DNA from: DASXMX01 sp036794395
Lineage (GTDB): Bacteria > Planctomycetota > Phycisphaerae > Tepidisphaerales > Tepidisphaeraceae
Assembly (NCBI GenBank): GCA_036794395.1
Contig: DAIRGS010000316.1
Coordinates: 1 to 8,172 of the forward strand
Length of the DNA stretch: 8,172 bases
Direction: 5' to 3'
A program made the translations under genes and the position numbers. A model generated the notes under the pieces. It made no database searches, was not told the DNA's origin, and saw only the letters and a list, made by a program, of their open reading frames with translations. The stretch's first letter is position 1; each line of letters opens with the position of its first letter. Of this stretch, positions 4,560 through 8,172 are shown piece by piece.

Positions 4560-7442
4560 TTACCGCGCCCCATTGCCCCGCAAATACAGCGCCCCCATCA
4601 ATTGATCGTCCCGTCCATAATCCACCGGCCCGCACCATGTCGCACTCTGGCACGTAGCTCGTCGATGCTGTGAAAAATTGAACCTCAGCAATGCTGGAGC
4701 ACCGCGATCCGAACCGGTGATCAGCTTCCAGGGCAACGCGGCCTCGCCGCGCCAATGGCCGTCGGTTGTCGTCGCGGTCGCATAACGCAACGCCGCTCCT
4801 TCAACAGATTCCCATTCCCCGCCGCCTCCGTTCGCCGCAGTCGTTTTCCGCTCCACCCACAACGCCCCGCTCGGCTTAAACACCACGTGCAACACCGGCC
4901 CCACGGAATTGTCGGCAAAAACCGGCTGGATCAACGCCTCGCTCAAATCTTCGCCCCATGCCCGCCGCGATTGATAGTAAACGTCGTTATGCGCTTCACG
5001 CGTTTCGTTGGCTGTCAGACCTTCGAGGGAAAATGCAAGAAACAGATCATCCCGCCCCCACGATCCATAAATCTTGGCGTTCACTTCGCCCGGCCGTAGC
5101 TGGGCACTCTGAAGGTCGGGCCGGTTCATCATCTGCACCAGCGGCCCATTCTGAATCGCATCGGATTCCGACCAGTCATCCAGCCGGCCGTTTATGGCAA
5201 TGTTCCCATCCCGTTGATCGATCGCCGCCACCGGCAGCCGCACGACAAACGGGTAAGCCGTATCGCTGTATCCGTTGACAAATGTCAATCCCAGTGGCTG
5301 CAGAGATGATGTCGCAATCCGATTCAAATTCAGACTTGCTGAAAGCTTCGCATGCTCCACGTGATATGTCTGAAGCCGGGGAACCTCAACCGGCTTTACA
5401 TTGGCCATTTGCCAACCAGACCCCGGCGTCGGCGGATCCCACTTCAGCGTGTTCTTGTAAAGAGTTGTGTCCGAAGCGTTGTAAATATCCAGACCAAACT
5501 CGAGCATCAGCAACTTCGGCGATGCGACACCCTGCGGCGCATTTTCCGGCTTATCCATCTTCCATGTGGCCCTGCGCGCGATCAGCACCGGTCGTTCCTG
5601 CGGCTCAACCCATTGAAGCGTCTTGATATAGAGAGCGCGCTGACGGGCGTCATCTGCCGGTTCGCCTGGGCGGCGCAACATGATGTTCTCAGCCAAAAGC
5701 TCCTGTGCCCGGTCCCAAGCTTCCTGGCTTGGGGTCCCGCTCATCAGCGAAAATGCCGGATCGGCATCCTCGCCCGGGGTCACTTCAACCGGCTTGGTAA
5801 TGAGCCGGGCCATCTGAAGCGCGCCAATCAATTCTCCCCGGTCGCGGGCAAGCCACAGATACTCATAATCCTGCTCCGCCCGCCGCAACCATTTAAGCTG
5901 GAGCGTCGGTACCGGCTGATCCACCCCAAACCACGATCCCGGATAAAACCAGACCAATCCGTTGGCATCCGCCGGATCGGTTGCGGCATTGCTTGGAGGG
6001 AGTGGCTGATCCCAGACGATCACTTCTGCCTGCCGCAGGAACGCAAGCCACGCCCAAACCCGTACATCCCGCTGATCACATGCCCCTCCGCCGTTGTCCG
6101 TCACACCAGCCGCTAGCCAGTGCGATCGCCTTCGCACATCAGCCCCCACGCCCGGCGATCGCGCCGAGGAAATCAGCCCCGGCGCCTCTGTCAGCACGCG
6201 CGACAATTCATCCGGCGGAATAACCGATGGTGACGACAGCCTCTCGTCCCAAAGTGGCAAACTCACCCGAAGCCTCGGATTAGCCGCGAGAACCTTCGCC
6301 CCCTCGGCTTCAATTTCACGATTTCCCGTCGGATCCGCACCCGGGGGCAACACCGCCATGGCGGCATCGAGCCAGCCTAATTGCTCAAAGTGCCCCGCCG
6401 CCAGCGCCCAATAATCCACCTTCGATCGCAGGTCATGACGGCTGAAATTGGGCGGCGTCGGTAACGGCCAGTACCCCACCGGCACATGGTCTGCGAACAG
6501 CGCTCCGCTCAGCCAAGGGGTTGTCAAAGCATCGAAATCGCCCCAATCAATGTCAGGCATCTCGCCGGTTGGCCATTTAACGGTCGGCCGCAAACCCGGC
6601 ACGATCGCAACCGTCCGGTTTTCTTCCGCAAGCTGCATCAGTTGATCCAGCTTCGTAACCGTCGGCCCAAATCGCGGATTCCGCCTGTTGATCAGGTTCG
6701 GCGTAACCGATTCGGCAAATTCCTTTGGATGCAGTGCCGCAAGCCGGTCCCAACCCAGTTGCCCGCCAATTTTGAGATGGCGCTCAGCCGGCAACGTGAA
6801 GTCAAATACGTTGAGCTTGATCTCGGCCTTCGAAGTCACCCGGCCAAGCGGGTCGGCCAGTTCGCAAGCCGCGGTATAAACACCCGCCGCCGTATCTGTC
6901 GGAACATGAACATCAAACCACAATAGCACTGGGCCGCCACTGGGATGAAGTGACGGATCGGTTGGATGTGCTGGATCGCGAACGGTCGCCAGCGCAATTG
7001 ACGAATCGTTCGGGCTAAATGGAAGCAAAGCCCGCGGGATGCTCCGCGCGGCGGTGCTCAGTCCCGTATGCCGCACGTAATCGGGGTTGACCTCGACCGG
7101 CATAGGAAGAACCTGAAACGCCCGCAGATTCCCACTATCCAGCGGGCCGTGCGCCGAGGAAACAACCCGGACCGAATATCGATCTGAAGCAACGATCCCA
7201 CCAACTTGAACCGCGAAGCTCGTCCATTCATTGCGCGCCGCCTGAAGCTGGAACGGCACCGCCACGGGAGCCGGATGCATGGGATCGCTGAGATCGGTGA
7301 ACTGAATCACCCCTCGCGGTGCCCCCGACACCGGCGCGTCCGCCGGCCGCACCTTGGGGCACCCGCCCAGGCCGAGTGTCAACAACCCGACGACCGCAAC
7401 GATCGACCTTTGCGCAATTTTCACACGAACTACATCATTCAT
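4560..7442 (-). CDS. secreted lipoprotein, DUF4091/GH123-like with C-terminal CBM9-like domain
   Basis: The start at 7442 gives 960 aa with a lipoprotein signal: KIAQRSIVAVVGLLTLGLGGC, lipobox L25-G-G-C28. A longer reading to 7793 would run antisense through the neighbouring gene and hide the signal peptide. Residues 44-215 are a beta-rich N-terminal domain (AARNEWTSFAVQV at 68-80). Residues 220-535 are a barrel-like region ending in GLVWFYPGSWFGVDQPVPTL and QLKWLRRAEQDYEYLWL (495-531), the hallmark of DUF4091, related to GH123 beta-N-acetylgalactosaminidases. Residues 610-740 are another beta domain, and 745-955 a CBM9-like module (AINGRLDDWSESDAI; final WCGPVDYGRDDQLMGALYL). It is probably an envelope protein binding or cutting a glycan. 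Where family members usually have a strand ending in D-E-P, this one reads AMAVLPPGADP (361-371), so hydrolysis is doubtful. The substrate is unknown. Confidence 0.85.
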   Translation of the reverse strand: MNDVVRVKIAQRSIVAVVGLLTLGLGGCPKVRPADAPVSGAPRGVIQFTDLSDPMHPAPVAVPFQLQAARNEWTSFAVQVGGIVASDRYSVRVVSSAHGPLDSGNLRAFQVLPMPVEVNPDYVRHTGLSTAARSIPRALLPFSPNDSSIALATVRDPAHPTDPSLHPSGGPVLLWFDVHVPTDTAAGVYTAACELADPLGRVTSKAEIKLNVFDFTLPAERHLKIGGQLGWDRLAALHPKEFAESVTPNLINRRNPRFGPTVTKLDQLMQLAEENRTVAIVPGLRPTVKWPTGEMPDIDWGDFDALTTPWLSGALFADHVPVGYWPLPTPPNFSRHDLRSKVDYWALAAGHFEQLGWLDAAMAVLPPGADPTGNREIEAEGAKVLAANPRLRVSLPLWDERLSSPSVIPPDELSRVLTEAPGLISSARSPGVGADVRRRSHWLAAGVTDNGGGACDQRDVRVWAWLAFLRQAEVIVWDQPLPPSNAATDPADANGLVWFYPGSWFGVDQPVPTLQLKWLRRAEQDYEYLWLARDRGELIGALQMARLITKPVEVTPGEDADPAFSLMSGTPSQEAWDRAQELLAENIMLRRPGEPADDARQRALYIKTLQWVEPQERPVLIARRATWKMDKPENAPQGVASPKLLMLEFGLDIYNASDTTLYKNTLKWDPPTPGSGWQMANVKPVEVPRLQTYHVEHAKLSASLNLNRIATSSLQPLGLTFVNGYSDTAYPFVVRLPVAAIDQRDGNIAINGRLDDWSESDAIQNGPLVQMMNRPDLQSAQLRPGEVNAKIYGSWGRDDLFLAFSLEGLTANETREAHNDVYYQSRRAWGEDLSEALIQPVFADNSVGPVLHVVFKPSGALWVERKTTAANGGGGEWESVEGAALRYATATTTDGHWRGEAALPWKLITGSDRGAPALLRFNFSQHRRATCQSATWCGPVDYGRDDQLMGALYLRGNGAR

Positions 7443-7616
7443 TCGAGCCCCGGCTGCACAGTACGTGCGCACGAGCGGGGTGAGTGCTAAAAGTTTCGCC
7501 GGACGCCAGCGCGGCAACCCGTTACCCAAACGCGCCTGCGGAGAAAATTCCGAAAATGGCAAATCGCGCCTTTTTCGGCGGAAAACCGGCCACAAACGCT
7601 CCGCCGTGAAACGTCC

Positions 7617-7638
7617 GTGGGTGCCGCGTGTTACCCAC
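7617..7638. promoter_or_regulatory. GTGGGT/ACCCAC dyad beside the sigma-54-like site
   Basis: GTGGGT (7617-7622) and ACCCAC (7633-7638) are perfect 6-bp inverted repeats with a 10-bp spacer, ending one base before the TGGCAC element. The geometry suits a regulator site in the divergent intergenic region, but a 6-bp dyad can arise by chance. Confidence 0.35.
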
Positions 7639-7653
7639 TGGCACAGGCTTTGA
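7639..7653 (+). promoter_or_regulatory. sigma-54 (RpoN)-like promoter for the CBM48 gene
   Basis: TGGCACAGGCTTTGA matches TGGCAC-N5-TTGC at all fixed positions but the last, where A replaces the usual C of the -12 GC. Transcription would begin near 7665, leaving an 18-base leader that still includes the GAAGGG ribosome-binding site (7668-7673) of the gene at 7683. The placement is right, but the -12 mismatch weakens it. Confidence 0.5.
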
Positions 7654-7682
7654 AATGGCATGGTAACGAAGGGCAAGCTTAA

Positions 7683-8003
7683 ATGACAAGTGTAACCAGA
7701 GATGGCGTCGTCGAGTTCAAATTCTTCCGGCCAAATGTACTGCAAGTCACGATCGTGGGAGATTTCAACGGATGGCGCACGGATGCGCTCCACATGGTTG
7801 CCCAGGGCGATGGGTGGTGGCGGGCGGAGACTCAGTTGCAGGGAGGCGACTACCGCTTTCGCTATTTAGCGGACCAGGATTGGTTCGCCGACTACGCATC
7901 CCATGGCATCGAGTATGGCAAAGCCGGCGGCTGCGATAGCCTGCTGGTCGTCCCCAAAACCGCCAGGAAACCGATGCGACTCGACGCCAGGCACGTCGCC
8001 TGA
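7683..8003 (+). CDS. small free-standing CBM48 / isoamylase N-terminal-like protein
   Basis: This 106-aa protein is almost entirely one E-set (Ig-like) domain of the CBM48/AMPK glycogen-binding type: VEFKFFRPNVLQVTIVGDF (10-28), the signature VGDFNGW (25-31), GDGWWRAETQLQGGDYRFRY (42-61) and DQDWFADY (64-71). These domains bind alpha-1,4 glucans and usually sit at the N-terminus of branching or debranching enzymes. Here no catalytic domain follows: the ORF ends about 15 residues after the domain in a basic tail and a strong terminator follows. It may act as a glycogen-binding adaptor or regulator. It has no signal peptide, so is probably cytosolic. GAAGGG at 7668-7673 supports the ATG. It diverges from the lipoprotein gene and may be under sigma-54 control. 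Confidence 0.85.
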   Translation: MTSVTRDGVVEFKFFRPNVLQVTIVGDFNGWRTDALHMVAQGDGWWRAETQLQGGDYRFRYLADQDWFADYASHGIEYGKAGGCDSLLVVPKTARKPMRLDARHVA

Positions 8004-8034
8004 CGCCAACACAATCTTCGTTTCCTCCTCCGCC

Positions 8035-8075
8035 AGGCTGCACGGACTCTACCCTCCACCGTGCAGCCTCTTTTT
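8035..8075 (+). terminator. intrinsic terminator of the CBM48 gene
   Basis: AGGCTGCACGG (8035-8045) and CCGTGCAGCCT (8059-8069) form a perfect 11-bp stem with a 13-base loop, followed by C and five T's (8071-8075). It begins 31 bases after the stop at 8003. Confidence 0.85.
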
Positions 8076-8121
8076 GCGCGCTGCCCTCGGCCCAACAGCC
8101 CTTAATTTCAAGAGATCTAAC

Positions 8122-8162
8122 CACAGAGGACACGGAGAACACAGAGGAAAACACAGAGAAAA
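8122..8162. repeat. CACAGAGG-type intergenic repeat tract
   Basis: Four degenerate units of 9-12 bp follow one another: CACAGAGGA (8122), CACGGAGAA (8131), CACAGAGGAAAA (8140) and CACAGAGAAAA (8152). Similar tracts of CACAGAGGACACAGAG are scattered between genes in Planctomycetota, Verrucomicrobiota and some deltaproteobacteria, and they produce spurious minus-strand F-S-V-F-S-S-V reading frames. The function is unknown. Confidence 0.75.
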
Positions 8163-8172
8163 CCAATACAAG

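Noticed and set aside
4755..6926. Several plus-strand frames of 80-254 codons opposite the lipoprotein gene
   Set aside because: They are Arg/Pro/Ser-rich antisense shadows of a GC-rich gene, with no domain pattern.
7443..7793. 117-residue N-terminal extension of the large minus-strand gene
   Set aside because: It runs antisense over the CBM48 gene and its promoter region, and it would bury the clear lipoprotein signal peptide that starts at 7442.
7765..8166. Minus-strand 133-codon frame
   Set aside because: Its start is translated from the CACAGAGG repeat and the rest is antisense to the CBM48 gene and its terminator.

Overview
The window has two unlike halves. I read it as chromosomal DNA from a Planctomycetota- or Verrucomicrobiota-like bacterium. 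The reasons are a large secreted lipoprotein of the DUF4091/GH123-like type with a C-terminal CBM9-like domain, a free-standing CBM48 protein, a sigma-54-like promoter, and several intergenic micro-repeat families (CACAGAGG-, GTGCC- and TCATTCG-type) of a kind common in those phyla. The taxonomic call is an inference; there is no rRNA or marker gene here.

Left half (1-3847, all + strand) is the tail of a polymorphic-toxin locus. It starts inside the C-terminus of a large toxin with a Gly/Ala-rich linker and a ParB-like tip. Two bases later comes its probable immunity gene, which overlaps the start of a complete KptA/Tpt1 RNA 2'-phosphotransferase gene. A pair of GTCAANNNTTGAC palindromes follows. 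Then comes an orphan toxin tip with no N-terminal delivery part: a PT-TG-like linker fused to an HExxH metallopeptidase-like domain. After it lie a zinc-ribbon protein (probable immunity), an unrecognised 173-aa protein, a strong terminator-like hairpin, and a SUKH (SMI1/KNR4) immunity gene. This is the usual layout of one active toxin followed by displaced tips and stacked immunity genes. The unusual member is the intact kptA gene, translationally coupled to the first immunity gene.

Middle (3841-4559) is about 700 bp with no convincing gene. It opens with seven ACCCTGA heptamers at 12-18 bp spacing, the first of which provides the SUKH stop codon. Further on are a 14-bp tandem repeat, an 8-bp-period micro-repeat and a weak hairpin.

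Right half (4560-8172) has a 960-aa lipoprotein on the minus strand and, divergent from it, a 106-aa CBM48-like protein on the plus strand. The 240-bp gap between them holds a GTGGGT/ACCCAC dyad beside a sigma-54-like TGGCAC-N5-TTGA element. The plus-strand gene ends in a good intrinsic terminator, followed by a CACAGAGG repeat tract. Both products are probably carbohydrate-related. The lipoprotein seems to lack the Asp-Glu pair that I expect from the DUF4091/GH123 family.
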